NCBI GenBank assembly: GCA_024349245.1
Contig: JALDNG010000048.1
Span: 7,478,501-7,542,500 of the forward strand
DNA length: 64,000 nucleotides
From: Neodontobutis hainanensis
Taxonomy: Eukaryota; Chordata; Actinopteri; Gobiiformes; Odontobutidae
Direction: 5' to 3'
Numbering within the stretch: the first letter of the stretch is position 1; each line of letters starts with the position of its first letter. The notes under the pieces are model-generated. The model was not told the origin of the DNA, ran no database searches, and saw only the letters and a program-made list of their open reading frames with translations. The position numbers and the translations under genes were made by a program. Of this stretch, positions 47,101-60,257 are shown piece after piece.

Positions 47101-48885
47101 ATTAACCTAATACACATTAACACAGACTCCACAGAATGTACAGAAAGAAACAGTGGCAATGTTTGGCTCATTAAAACAAGATATTTTTAGGATTAAACCA
47201 GGCCTAATCCCAGGACAAAACTAGAGCTGATCAGTCTGTTACGAGCGTACTGATCTAATTATTGTTCCTGTGTTATCTACATTAACGTGTTAGGTTAGGC
47301 TACCTGTAGAGATAACGTATTAGTCTGAGCGGCCATTGAATCCAACGTGTCACATCAGGGCAAGAAACCTGCATCTCTCTTTTGGCCAATGCGAGAAATT
47401 AACAATAAATGTACTTTTCAATCCTTTCAAACGTCCGCAAGGCTTCTTGAAAACATGCTCTGCCGCTGAAGTCACATTGTCCAGATGTTTATCACTTCTG
47501 ACCAACTTGAGCAGTCTTTTGAGTAGAGCTCATCACTGCCCCCTATGGCCACAGGATCTGAATGTGTATCTAACCTAGAGTATAAATTAGATTTTTTAGC
47601 TCTGGGACCAAAATCAAGACAGTAATCTTTTAGTGGGATATAAATGACAAAAGCCTCCTGAACATGATCAGATCTGAGGACACATTTAATAGTGTGATGT
47701 GTGGCATGTCTCTGGATGTATTCAGATCTCTATCTCTATTCCAAACTCAAAGAAGTTTGGAATTTTATAAGGATACTTTGATAGCTGGTGTTTGAATCAA
47801 ATATTGCCCCAGAACAAGACTTTATTGAGTGAAGGTGAAGGACCCGAAAAAGCAACATTCACAAGTGAAAGAGCAGATTTTGTCCCTCAGTTACTTTAAA
47901 TGTCTGAAATAACAGCCTCTTCCTGTGGTCCCTTGCTTCATCCCAGCCTTTGAAGTCCTCTCCTGACACTCCTTATTTCACTTCAGAACCAGTCTGGAGA
48001 CGTTCACTTTCATGAGAAACCAACGAGGACTGACTAATCCATATTTGGGCGCCTCCATTGTCGTGAGCTAATCCCATTTCCTTCTGTGGTTTATTGGCAG
48101 TAATTTCCCTTTCCTCTGAATGTTCAGGAGCTAATTGTTTTTGGACCGTCCACTGGATCTACCCCTGGGAACGGGCCGGACTCCCATCAGCACCGGGGCA
48201 AGGCTCAGTGAGTAGTGTGAATGTCCAGTGACTAAACACCTCCATATGTGAGACTGGACCAGGGCTGGACATTAACACCAGCCAAAAGCGTGTGGATTTC
48301 AGCTGGTAACACAGTCACTTCCACTGGCCACTTTGGCTGGTGGGAGTTTACCTACAAGCCAAGCATTCACTGCGGGGTTTCCGCTCCGTTTGGTGAGACC
48401 AACCCCGCCCAAGAGCAGCACACATCTCTTTGGTTCTTTACTTTTAGTACACTCCATTTAAACAATCTGTGTTGTTGAGTTAAAATACGCCACACACCTG
48501 CAGCTCCTTCTCATGACTCTGACTGACACTGAGCAGCTCACGTGCAGAGTGGACACGGAGATGTAACAGTGAAGTGGAGGTATTGTAGACAAAGTAATGC
48601 CGTTTATTTAGCTGTTTTATTGGCAGTTTCAAAACTCCCTTTTCTCCGTTTTCTGTGTGACCCAATCTCCTGTCTATCAGTAAAGTTTAATCCGCAGAGT
48701 CTCACATACTGCTGCAAACCTGCTCTTGTTGCTCTTAAAACAACAATAAAGCTACAGAGCCTATAGTTTTCAAAGTACAATAACTGCATAATAATTTAAA
48801 ACTCGGGATATTGTAAACCATCATGATGTTGGCTACATATCAGCACATTTAACTTCTGTCTGGTTTGCAGTGAGAAAAGAAAACA

Positions 48886-48908
48886 TAAAAATAATAATAA
48901 TAATAATT
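48886..48908 (+). repeat. (TAA)n microsatellite
   Basis: About seven uninterrupted AAT/TAA units. Confidence 0.85.
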
Positions 48909-49551
48909 TGTTTTGTACATTCAAACAGATGCTAGCACATAACTTAACTTAGGCTACATCATGTTTTTCACCCTTCTTCATAAATCAGCTAATAATTTGT
49001 AGAGTAAATGTGATATCTTAAAAATGTATTTAAAGAGTTCATTTGCAAAAGAAGATTTTTTTTCTTAAAGGTATGAGTCAAACCAAACTTAAGTGGCTTT
49101 GTCCAATTAGGCCCACTAAAATGGATTTGAAAACAGTGCTATGCAAAGAATAAATTACAAACTTCAGTTCACTGTTTTTGTAAATCAACTCTTTATATAC
49201 ATTTTATTAGCAAAGACCATAGTTTTAATCATATACAACAATTACAGGCTATTGTGGCTAGGGAAAACTCTTAGTGGCTAATAACATTTGAAAACCACAA
49301 GCCGCAGTGGCTGGTGAGCAAAAAAGTTAATGTCAAGCCCTGGACTGGACCCACACAATTGCTTTAAAACCTCTAAGAGGCTTTTTTTTCTTGTTAGCCA
49401 AAGTGACATAAATAACATTGTACTTTCTGCAACAAAGTTAGATTTGGGTGAGTTTCTCAAAATAATTACAGAAATACAATGTATGTAATTACTCCTCACC
49501 TCTGCATGTTTATGTGTCATATTAGCATGCAGAGGTGAGTCGTAATGACGT

Positions 49552-49765
49552 TCACATTTACATTTATTCATTTAGCTGACGATTTTATCCAAAGCGACTT
49601 ACATTGTTCTACAGTAATTACCAGTGTTACAGTCACTGGAGGCAAGGTGGGTAAAGTGTCTTGCCCAAGGACACAACGACAGTATGAACTGTGGGGAGAG
49701 TGGGAATTAAACCCACTACCTTCCGGTTGAAAGACGGCTGCCCTACCCACTGAGCTACTGCCGCC
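49552..49765 (-). mobile_element. tRNA-headed SINE with LINE-type tail, near full length
   Basis: On the minus strand the head is ggcggcagtagctcagtggg followed by a B-box-like gggtttaattcc (49714-49703). Then comes tgtccttgggcaagacactt, and the tail is aatgtaagtcgctttggata aaatcg followed by aaatgaataaatgtaaatgt. The tail is a very common fish 3' module. It differs from the tail of the 3366 copy although the heads agree. Confidence 0.75.
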
Positions 49766-50129
49766 AGGTCTATGTTCATCATAGTTACTGGCATCTGTGT
49801 GTAATTAATACAAACACTGTGGTACACATGTCATGTAAGATAATGACGTCATCAACACCCCACCACAGGCCTACTGTAGGTCTGTGGGAAACACTGATAC
49901 AATAGAATTCTAATTAAAAGTTCTTAATGGCTCCTGTGTATGTTGTAAGATCATGACAACACTATGACTATAAGATCAGGTCAACACAGACCTTCACTGT
50001 TGACCATTATTTTTTAGAGGCCTCGTGTTATAATGCTTCAAAGAACATCAGTTCAGTATCTCTGTGATGAGGACATCTTGCATTGAGCAGGACTGGTGTA
50101 AAGAGCCTTCTGTCTACTTCAATGCTGAC

Positions 50130-50261
50130 ACTGAAGTTACATTTACTCAGTTACATTTAGAAGTAACTTTTTTTTTAAATGTACTTCAAGGAGTAATTTT
50201 ACTTCACCATACTTTTCACTTTTACTTAAGTAGATTTGTAAAGAAGTAACTCAGTTACCTA

Positions 50262-50292
<31 letters not shown>
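50130..50292. repeat. ACTTTTACTTAAGTA-type interspersed repeat plus (AT)n
   Basis: The sequence contains tttactcagttacatttaga, cttttcacttttacttaagt and aagtaactcagttacctaag, a widespread fish dispersed-repeat signature. It is followed by an AT run at about 50265-50292. Confidence 0.5.
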
Positions 50293-50574
50293 GACTGTGT
50301 TTCACCAATCAGACATAGCCCTGCAGTCACATGACCAACACAAACTGTGGAGGCATAGCAGCACAAACTCTTCAGAGGCTACAGTGTCAGAGGCTACTAT
50401 CTTTGGTGTTGAAACTGGAGGATGGAGGTTGAACAGCCTTTGCCTCTTGAACAAAGCATGTTTGGCTCAAACACAGAGCAAACAACAGCTGTACTGTTCA
50501 TACACAACCTTCTGTAGGGATTGGTTTGGAATGCTTTAGGTTGTAAACATGCACACAAGTTGACAGAAACCGGT

Positions 50575-51240
50575 TTGAATGGCTACTAAAGGTAACCATC
50601 TTCACCTGTGATCTGTTTGCTTGCCAAACAGCACAGATACAAGCCTCAAAACTTCTGGAACAAAGTAATTTGGAGTGATTGAACTTTTTGGCGACAATCA
50701 TAAACGTTACATTTGAGGAGTCAACAAGGCCTTTGATTTCCTACAGTGAAACATGGAGGTGGATCACTGCTGTTTTGGGAATGTGTGATCTACAAAGGCA
50801 CAGGAAAAGATGAATACAGCATGTTATCAGAAAATACTGGAGGAAAATTTGCACTCATCAGCCCAGAAGCTGCACATGGGATGTTCTTGGACATTCCAAC
50901 ATGACAATAGTCCAAAGCACAAGGCCAAGTCGACCTGCCATTGGCTACAGCAGCATCAAGTGAAGGTTCTGGACTGGCCTCAGTCTCCTGACCTCAGTAT
51001 CATTGAGACACTCTGAGGAGATCTCAAATGTGCAGTTCATGCAAGACAGCCCAAGAATTTAGGGGTATGTAAACTTTTTATCAAGGTCTTTTGGGTAGTT
51101 TCTGTTGTTGACAATAAATGGCTTCACCAAAGCACTAACTATGAGTGAAAGAAAGGTTTTTGTGTTATCATTTATATTCTGAAAAATGGCCAATCACAAA
51201 TTTTGCCAGGGTATGTAAACTTATGAGCACAACAATAGAT
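50575..51240 (+). pseudogene. Internally deleted Tc1/mariner element
   Basis: The 5' piece has accatcttcacctgtgatct (untranslated leader). It jumps to aagcctcaaaacttctggaa in the middle of the transposase. From 50810 the frame reads MNTACYQKILEENLHSSAQK, then the second catalytic Asp region FQHDNSPKHKA, and SPDLSIIETL with the catalytic Glu. A TGA replaces the Trp that normally follows (51015-51017). The C-terminal coding part is deleted, passing from caagacagcccaagaattta straight to ggggtatgtaaac. The 3' terminal region, with gggtatgtaaacttatgagc, is present. The matching 5' inverted repeat was not found. Confidence 0.8.
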
Positions 51241-52689
51241 TTGTTACCAACCTACATATATGATGTTGGTGAATGGTCTAGATGTAAGACTTATAGCTGT
51301 AAAGTGTTGCAATAAACTGTAGAAGAAAAAAATTCATTCTCCTTTTTGCCCTTCCCTTGAATTAACAGACGGCAGTGTTTAAGCATATCTTTGACAAATT
51401 ATTTTGTGTTCAGCAAAAGGGAGTAAGTGTAACAGTACTAAAGGTCTGCTAAACCCCTATCATACTGCTCCACAGCAAATGGCATATACTAGATTTAATA
51501 AGGTGAACAGTTTATCAAGTTGAATGTATGACCCACTGTTCCAAGATAAACAAACGATTTCTGTTTCTTTAATGCTTGAAACTACATCTGTTAATGCGCT
51601 GTGTGAACAGATGTACCAGAGCTGTACTTTTCTGATGAGATCATATCAGACCCTTGTCAACTCCAGCTCGACCAAGTCCCTCTGTTTGTCTTCCCGACTT
51701 GAGTGCCAGTCTCAAAACCTTTCTGCAGCGACGTGTGGGAATTCAGCCGAGTGCTTCCTCCCTGTTTTCTCAGCAGCGGCGATTAGCAGCGCGGAAATGC
51801 TAATGGCTGTTTGGATAGCCACGGACAGAGGCTCAGGCATTTGTTTTACTCTGTAATCCACGTCTGGCTCGCTCTGCCCCAGGCCTGTTGCTTTTAAATT
51901 ATGTGGGGGATATTGCTGCCTCGGCAAAAGCCACTCACAAGTCTCCCGTACTGGATCGCTCTTCCCGAAGCGCAGAGTGAAGTGTATTAGGAGGAGCAGC
52001 TCGCAGCCCTAAGTCCTAAATGTTCACGCTGGGAACACCTGATTTATGTGGGAGGCCGTTCTGTTACTGAGCTCTTGAGCGGGACTTAAGCGAGCTTGTC
52101 TGGTTTTGTCATTGCTGATAAATGAGGTGCATTATGTCTGGGTTTTTTAATGGAAAACAGGTTGGTGCTTCGGGGCGATCACTGCTAGGCTTACACCAGA
52201 TCCCAAGTGACGTGATGTGTTAAATCTACTCCAGTGATCACACATAAACTATCAACTGAGATGAGGTTTGAGTAAGATACTATTTTGTTCTACCAACAAG
52301 AAAATATGTTTTCTTACCAAAACTAGCTTATATACCGTTTTTTGGGGTTAACCTGCTCCCAATCGTCTTGACTCGGATCAGATCAAGCTGATACTTCTTC
52401 TACTTCTTCAACTTTAAGTGTTTGCTGTGGGCAAGTTTGTATTTGGGCTACAGTGGGTCAAACTATATTACCATAAAATATACAACCAGAGATGTTTTTT
52501 TTATTTATTTATTTTTTAAATATGAGTATTTCAAGTATATAAATTGTTTGGAGCAGATTAAACAAAAACAGACACAGTTTATGGTTGAAACACTCCCCAA
52601 CTTGCAGGAATTTCTGGTCTCTTGTATAAGCTTTGAGTTGTGTCTGCATCGCAACACATGTTCACATACTTGCCCACGCTATCCATCAG
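51241..52689. other. Intergenic sequence with a GC-richer patch
   Basis: No gene recognised. The patch 51640-52130 has a more balanced composition than its surroundings. Confidence 0.4.
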
Positions 52690-53030
52690 TTCATTTTCTT
52701 CTGTTTATCTAGGGCTCTGTTGCAGCAGCTCACTTTAAGCAGAGATGCCCAGAGTTCTCGCTCCTCAGACTCTTCTGACAACACTTTGGTATTGTCAGGT
52801 CAGCCGAGATCCCTTCAGCATGTTCTAGGTCATCTCCAAGGCCTCCTCCTTGTGGAACATGCCTGAAACACTTTCCAGGACGTATTGGGAACATATGTCC
52901 AAGCCTCAGCTGGCTCCTCTCAATGTGAAGGAGCAGCGACTCTACTACGAGCTGCTGGAGCTCCTCAACCTATCTCTATGGGAGCGCCCAGCCACCCAGC
53001 AGAGGGGTCTCATTTTTGCCTCTTTTCAAT
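52690..53030 (-). pseudogene. RTE/Rex3-like LINE fragment, second copy
   Basis: On the plus strand agcagagatgcccagagttc, agcatgttctaggtcatctc, cctcagctggctcctctcaa tgtgaaggag and ctatctctatgggagcgccc appear in the order expected for the antisense of the 3' end of the fish RTE/Rex3 ORF. It aligns with 25130-25370 and extends further upstream in the ORF. Frame breaks are present. Confidence 0.7.
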
Positions 53031-54564
53031 GCCAACCTGCATACAATGCCTGTTTTTCACTCACTTTTTTAAATAGGCACAATGCTCATATGCCAATGTA
53101 CTGTTTCCACTAAACATTGTGATCTTGTGCCCTGCACTATAAACGTGTTAAACCTAAGAAAACAAAGACTGCCAGCACCAACTTTTAATAATTCTTAAAT
53201 AATTAAATTTTAAGACATACCTCAACAAATTAAACATATTTTCATATTTTGACTCCTTACTGATGCAGTACTTTTTACGGCTTCATAAGCTTTTTTTTAT
53301 GGAAGCATATGAGAGCTTATATGTACTCATGAATTATGTTATCCTGTTGCAGAGGAAAGATAGGATGATTTAAAAGCCCTTGTATCTTTATAGCATCTTT
53401 AAGGACACGGCAAGAATCAGGATGTATAAAAGAGACTCGTGAAACAAAAAAGTAGAGAAGAAGACATCTATAACCTATTTTAGAGGAGCTCAAAAACTCA
53501 TTAGTCCATTAGTGATAAAGGAAGGAAAAGCCAGCTGTCAGGCACACTCCAGTCACGTTTACACTGACCGGTCCACTCAACGTTAAAATCAAGTTGCTTG
53601 TGTTGGCTGTGCAGTGTTTACATGTCAAATATCCCCCTGATGAGATTTAAACTGCAGACTTTGTGTTGGTTTGAGCATTGTGCAATTTTAATGAACAAAA
53701 AAATAAAGAATGTGCTTAACCTCTGACCTTCAAAGAGTCAGTCTGGACCTTTTTTTTAGACTGTGGATACTATGATTCAGTGAGAACAAGTAAAAACAAT
53801 GTGCAAAGGTTGTAATGTTGCTTGGTGTCTTTTCTTCTTTACAATTTCTCATGGACTTTACAACAGTGTTACTGACCTGCTTTATGTGCAAAGAGATTAG
53901 CAAACTTTAAAAACAGCATATGCTTTATTGTACATAAATAATCTGAAAAAGGTGGGATGTGGAGCCTGCGTTATTTGGTTGTCTTGTTATCTGAACCAGG
54001 AGCATCTGAGGTTGCTCTAATGATTTGTCCGCGTGTTGTGCTGAAAGGTCAGGTTGTTAACACTCTGCGCTGATGAGTGACAAAACGGAGTTAATGTGGC
54101 GTTCAGGGCACACGGCTGGAGCAGAGTAAACACTGGGTGTGTGTGGGAAGGGGGGACAGAGGAAGATTAAAAGAAAACAACAGGTTGGATTCATAAAACA
54201 GCTGACAGAATGAAACAAATTAGGTGGTACGGTGAAGCTGTGTGCAATTTCTTCATTTTGCAGTGAAAGGCCTGTGGGTTTGTGGTCAGGAGTGGCTGTG
54301 ACGTTCATATGCTTTTGTAAAGAGGCCAAATACAAAGGTCAAAAAATGTGTTTCCAATAGTAATTGTAATTTAAAATATATCACTGGATTATGGAAATGT
54401 GTTAAATCAGTCAGTCTGACGTAACATACATTTGACACGTTTTGCCATATTTGGAAAAGTGATTTACATCATTGTGCACTGATGATAAGTAATCTTCCAA
54501 CGTTAGCTGTTAGCTGCTATTGCAACATATTTCTGCGCTGAATAAATTGCAATAATGCATATAA
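53031..54564. other. Intergenic sequence, no gene recognised
   Basis: AT-rich, with no recognisable repeat or exon. Confidence 0.4.
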
Positions 54565-54760
54565 GGAGTGTGTCCACTATGGGTACAGTACAGGCCTGGT
54601 GAGTACGGGACAGTTTGGTACAAGTAACCCCTTCAAGGGGCTTGCTTTTCCACTCTTCAGGATCCGTGAGAGAGGAACCTGTTACGTAAACAATGTGATC
54701 AGAGTGCCACAAAAGGTTGTCTTTTTTACAAACTGGATGAGTTGTGAAAAATGAATACAA
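54565..54760 (+). mobile_element. MITE-like fragment
   Basis: gtccactatgggtacagtac, gagtacgggacagtttggta and ccactcttcaggatccgtga, then gagtgccacaaaagg, follow the same order as the reverse complement of 17135-17262. Confidence 0.5.
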
Positions 54761-56764
54761 AGAAAGAATAAATCCTTGTGTTTAGCAGCAAATGGCATTG
54801 TTGGTAAAAATGACATTCAGAAAAGCTTTAAGGGCTTATAGTTAGAAAGAAGTCAATGAGGGACTAAGCTTTTGATCCTTTTCCATAAAAAGCATATTGG
54901 AAGAGTAAAAAAACAAGATCTTAAGATGTCATCTACGCTCTATCATCAAGGATATTAAATGTAAATGTCCATACTGGCAAGCTTTGGCCAATCACATTAT
55001 TGCTAAAAAAAACAAACAAATTAATGCTCCCATTAGATGCTGGTCTACATTGTCAACATTAAACTATTGGTAGCAGAAAATCTAATGGCGAAGGGTTTAT
55101 TGTGAGAAAGAAAGCAAAAAGTACAAATACTGGCAATGCATTTATAAATTGATTAAAAAAGGATAATTCTGGAACTGCGTCGGTCTGACACTTAGCAGGG
55201 GTTGTTGCAGCAACTGTGGCTGTACATTTGATGTTATGACAAAATTTAACATGCATTTCCTTACTTTCTGTCCTCTTTCTTAATATCAACCTTGTTTTTT
55301 TTTCTCAAAATGTGGTGTTGAGTGTATTTTGTTTGCAATACAAGCATTTCAAGTGTCTGGGATTTGCTGTAACGCCAGATGGACACATTCTGAGACTACG
55401 TTGATTTTCCTAAAAGGCAGCATTTAACTAATTTAGAGCCCTCTCTTTATTCTGTGTTTGTCTGCTGCTCCCTACTTTAAAACCTTGTCCAACAACAATG
55501 CACCTAAGCTCACTCTTGAGGGCCCTTACGTCCTCCACAGTGCCCTCCGTGTAGCAGCTGACCAAATGCCTCTTTACCTCAGGCCTGGTCTCATCTTGTA
55601 CAAGAATTACACCCCAACAATTGTTTTCAATTTCCATTTAAAAGCAGGACACAGAGGGGGTGGTCTGCAGCTTCCTCACTAAATGCATTGTGCGTGGAGC
55701 CCTCCCCGTTTGACTGTTCCATTCAGGTGCTAATGTCGGCCGAGGCACGGGGCAGATTTACAGCCTGACTTTGGTGGTTTTTTGGGTCTTGTCTTGCGTT
55801 GGCTATGGTTCACTCTTTGGGTGGCTCTGGGTGGAAACATCTGGCCTGGGACAATGGCTTCGAGGCGGGCGACACATGCCAGCGACAAATCTAAACCACT
55901 CTCACAATAAACTGCAAGTCTATCAATTCAGCATTGGACATTTTTATAACTGCATTCGGAGACACACATGCCAGAGCAGGTGTAGTCGGGACAAAGACAC
56001 CGTAAAAGAACATGTAAATAGACTTTCTCCATCAAATTGAATGAAACAAACAGATTTTCAAAGCTGCTGAATGCATAATTGTCTTCTGCCAAAATCCAGG
56101 GTGGTACAGTGAGGTCATTACATATGTGTCTGCATCTATCTTTTTCTCAGCACTGAAGTAGACGGCACGTCACAGCAGGAAGTCGAAGGCGGGATTTTGT
56201 AGTAGTTCCACCAGCTGTGAGCTCATTCAGAGGAGGTGCAGTCCGTGTGAAGTTTGTATCAAGTTCTGGGCTGGTTAAGTCGTAAAGACCTGCAGGCAAC
56301 AGCAATTAAAGCAATGTAGAAGTGTATTAAGATGTAATACCACAGATGACCACTAGATACTGGCTACAAATATTGTGTAAAATTTATCTTTTTATTCACC
56401 AGTCATAGTTAGTTCAACCAACATTTAAGTATTTACTTCATGAATACAATTTTTGTTTTGGTTGGACTTTATCTTGCAGCTTGGTAATAGCATTGTAATG
56501 CTGTGGTAAAAAATTATAATGCTATTTGGTGACACCATTTTGGCAATTCTATAAAATGGAATCTAAATTTCTACTCAAATTACTTGATAATGTAATGATG
56601 TAACATGAATTCTAATATTTGAATTTAAAATGATGGATTTTAATGGTTAAAGAACTGACTATGTATATAAAAATGGATAGAGGGTCCAGCATGAAACGAA
56701 AGTTAGCCAGCTAACATAAAGTATGTCTTTTTGTCAGCCCTTCTATTTTTCCACCACAACATTT

Positions 56765-56768
<4 letters not shown>
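54761..56768. other. Intergenic sequence, no gene recognised
   Basis: Two modest open stretches (minus 55637-55428; plus 55771-56040) lie in GC-richer DNA but match no known protein. An exon cannot be excluded. Confidence 0.35.

Positions 56769-56831
<63 letters not shown>
56769..56831 (+). repeat. (TG)n microsatellite
   Basis: About 31 perfect TG units, followed by a short TATTTGTATGTACTGTATGT degenerate tail. Confidence 0.95.
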
Positions 56832-56833
<2 letters not shown>

Positions 56834-59800
56834 TTGTATGTACTGTATGTATGTGTGAGATTATTTTTGGGAAATTTTTGACCTTGTGTATTTCTGTCCT
56901 TAAGATTAATAATAATATTGCACAACCCATAAAAAGTTAAAATACAAATACTATAACAAAAAAAACATTAAAATTATTAACTCATGCTTGTGACAATAAA
57001 CAGTGAGTCAAAAAATTCAAGTAACTGGTACAACCTTTTGAAATTTTTGAAACTTGACCTAAAGCAAGATTCAGAAGAGGTCACGCATTTTTACATTTTT
57101 GTAATTTCTGTCTCGTGCCTTAAGACAGCTTAGTCCAGCTCCAGTCCAACTAAGGCAGCAGTAGCACCACTAAAAATTGCATTAGCTTGGTGTCTTTCCA
57201 ACTAAAATAAATCATAAATAGTGCAAGTCTAAGAAGATTGCATTGATTTTTAAATTCCAATAAGAGTAAGACTTTCATTTTAATTTATATTTTTGTCAAT
57301 TCAGCAAATATTTAAGAAGGGAACATTTGTGATTTCACCTACAACTGATTTATGATTTTTTTGCTATCCTTTTCCCAGCACTTCTAAATTCCACTCTTGA
57401 ATCATCTGTCTGAATTTGTCTGAATCCTCACAGTAAAATATACAACGTCTGTGAACAGTAACTTATCTTGTTTGCCAGTCCCCTTATGTTCATTGTGGCG
57501 TTATTCACTCCTGTGTTTGCTCACTGGATTCCCCTGTTGACCTCGGGCCTGGCGGACTCTGTAACTCATAGGTTCGAAGACACTGAGGCCATTTGTGAAC
57601 AAGCCGAGCAGAACGCCGCTGTCTTCTTTTGTTGTCATCCACCTGGTGCGGCACTTAAGGCCTGAATGGCAGCTGGGTCGGACTACAGACGGAGCGACGC
57701 ACACTTCAAAATGCATTGGGACACACGGGGCTTGAGTTAAGTAGCAATGGAATGTAGCTAAAGACTTCTCCTTAGAGAGGGACGATACAATGCTACTTTA
57801 TATAGGGCTTTCTTTGGCGTCAACTGCATTTAGGAGACATGTTTGATGCTTTATATTTTTTTGTTATGCATGTCTGAAGCAGTTAGTTATTTTCAGAAAA
57901 CTCACTCAATTAAAAAAAAGTATAGTATGGAAGTGTAATGTGAATTCGGCTCTAAACCTGTATGATACCTTTACCTTGAATATTTTAGTGTGACAATAGT
58001 TCACAGGAAAAAATTAAAATGAATTGCTGTGTAGATGCTGATAACATTGAAATAAAAAAAGAAAAAGTGTACTGTGTGTTTTGTTTTGCTGCACTCATTG
58101 CCTTTAGTATTTTCAGTACAATAGCCAATATGCTGCAGGCAGAATAAAACTTTTCAATGTTTCTAACCCAAAAAGAATTTCAAATTATGACTCATCTGAC
58201 CATAGACCAGTTTTCCATTTAGCCTCAATCCATTTTAATGATGACGGTGGCATTTTTGATGCCGTTCACTTCTTTGCAGGATACAGCTTTAACTTTCAAC
58301 TTTTTCCTAACTCGTTTGTTGAAATTCCACACCTCACACCACTTTTTTATGGTCTGTTCTAAATGGTCATGAGACTGTGAGATTATGAGCGTTAGACACA
58401 TTTTTTCAATATAATATAATTTGCTAATAAAATATTTAAAATAGAAACATGAATGCATAACTCCAGAAGTTGTCAGTTTGTCCTCTCTGGGCAGTTTTAT
58501 TTTAATTGTTATTTTGAGGTTAAGCATGCTTTTGACCCAAAATGTTTCATTTAGTTCAACTGTATATAACAAGTTTTACACAATGCAACTTTAAGTAAAC
58601 TGCGACTTGTTGGTTTTAGTTGTTGGTCACATATTTTTGCTCTACCCTGTATTGTTTTCAGTTGGGTGCTACATAAACAGTTCAAAAGGATCTTTTACTG
58701 TTTATTTCATTATCATTATAGTGACACACAGGAGAGAATAGTCACATGAACAAATCTCCCACTAATGTCTTCTTCCAGGCTGAGACTTTAACTCAGTTAG
58801 CCCCTGCCCACACACAGACTTCACTTGAACAGCACCAGAGCATCTCAAGTGGCTTCTGCAGCTTTTATGCTTTGAGACAATTCAGTTTGTCCAGGGTCTC
58901 TCCAAAGAGCTCCTCTTAACACAAAACAAAGCACAACTAAACATGTGCAAGCCCTCGACCCTTCATTCCCGGGGGACATTATTTAATTAAACTCTGATTC
59001 ATATCGAACTCAGGACTTTTAAGTAGAGATCAGTAAATAGGCAGTGAGGAGGTTGCACAACTTTGGATCTTTGTCAGCAGGTCACTGGTCCCAGACAATT
59101 TACCGAGCTATTTCCTAATAAAAACGTGCCTAAGCTGTGGATGTTGTTTAATTTAATAACAGACTTACTTCAGTGAACGTTGACCTTACCAACTGTCAAC
59201 CAGCCAAACACTGCGTCAGTTCTTTAAAATCTTTAAAAAAGATCTTTAAAATCTTCACACAGGTGTAAAGGTACATCAAAAAATGTAGCATTAATGGTCG
59301 TTTTCAGTGTGTTTGGTCTTAATTTGCTTTTGGCTAAAAAGCACTGCAAAGGTCAAAGTTGAGATGATAAGCTCCTAAGATAACTCATATTCAGAGGTGA
59401 AAACAATGGGCCTCACTAATACAATTTAAAGTCTTACTCAAGTGGAACGTTGTCGCAAGCTTGGCTTCAGTTGACCTGACAGAGCTGACTTTGTTTATAA
59501 GGCGGAGCTTAAAGACATGGACAATAAAATTATGCCTCTTAGACTCAGAAGAATTTAAAGCATAAGCATTTTCTACTAAAACTAAAAGGAATCTATAAAT
59601 GAGCAGAGCAGGGGGGCCTTTAATTATGTACATTGCTTCTATTACCACAAATAAACAAACTGATAACAACAGTCTCTTGCAAACATTACAGTTTTTGCAG
59701 AGAGTGCTACTTTGAGTCTGCAGGAGGGCTTTTATGACACAATTTAGAAAGGAACAGTAAAATGTACAGAAGAACATTAAAACAGGCAGTAGAAGCAACA

Positions 59801-59990
59801 GTTTAGCAGTTTTTTGTATCGCTGAAGTACAAAAATGAGCAGGAAGTGAGTTCTGAAGTTCCACTCTTCTTCCTGAGAAAAGCTGTTTGAGTAAAGTTTG
59901 TTTTGGAAAAACTCCTGCTCCCTCCCCCTCTCTCTTGGAAAGTCTCAAAGCCACACCCCAAGATAATAATGTAATGTTATGATAATAACG
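56832..59990. other. Intergenic sequence, no gene recognised
   Basis: Mostly AT-rich. A GC-richer patch lies at 57480-57730. The minus strand is open for 214 codons at 60035-59391, overlapping the LINE tail, but no protein family is recognisable. Confidence 0.4.
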
Positions 59991-60120
59991 TAAGATAAGA
60001 TAAGACTTTATTGATAGCACAGAGGGAAAATCCACTTGTTACAACAGCTCTCAGACAAGTAATGTGCCAAAGTGTAAGAAAAGCTGTACAGATAGTGTAG
60101 CCAACTGAGATAAGATTGTC
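59991..60120 (-). mobile_element. LINE 3' tail fragment with (TTATC)n end
   Basis: agataagataagactttatt, then gatagcacagagggaaaatc and cacttgttacaacagctctc, is the reverse complement of a widespread fish LINE 3' end with a short simple-repeat tail. No coding part remains recognisable next to it. Confidence 0.55.
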
Positions 60121-60257
60121 TTTTTAAAACAACTTCATACCTGTTATCCTCACCTGTCCCTTTGGTTAGTTTTGTTTCAAATGTTAACCGTAAAGTTTTA
60201 TGGTTTATTTGTGAAAGAAACACTCATTACAGCCAAAATAACTGAACAATTGAGGCA

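Larger units (their letters stand above)
39736..49551. other. Intergenic sequence, no gene recognised
   Basis: About 9.8 kb with only short unconvincing open frames. Local features: an actaaactaaactaaact run at 40085, two hairpins (40624-40657 and 41123-41148), a TAA microsatellite at 48886-48908, and GC-richer patches near 45530-45700 and 47940-48200. Confidence 0.4.

Noticed and set aside
55428..55637. Minus-strand frame with a GAG|GTAAAG donor-like site inside
   Set aside because: It reads as a plausible exon locally, but no family is recognised and no partner exon was found.
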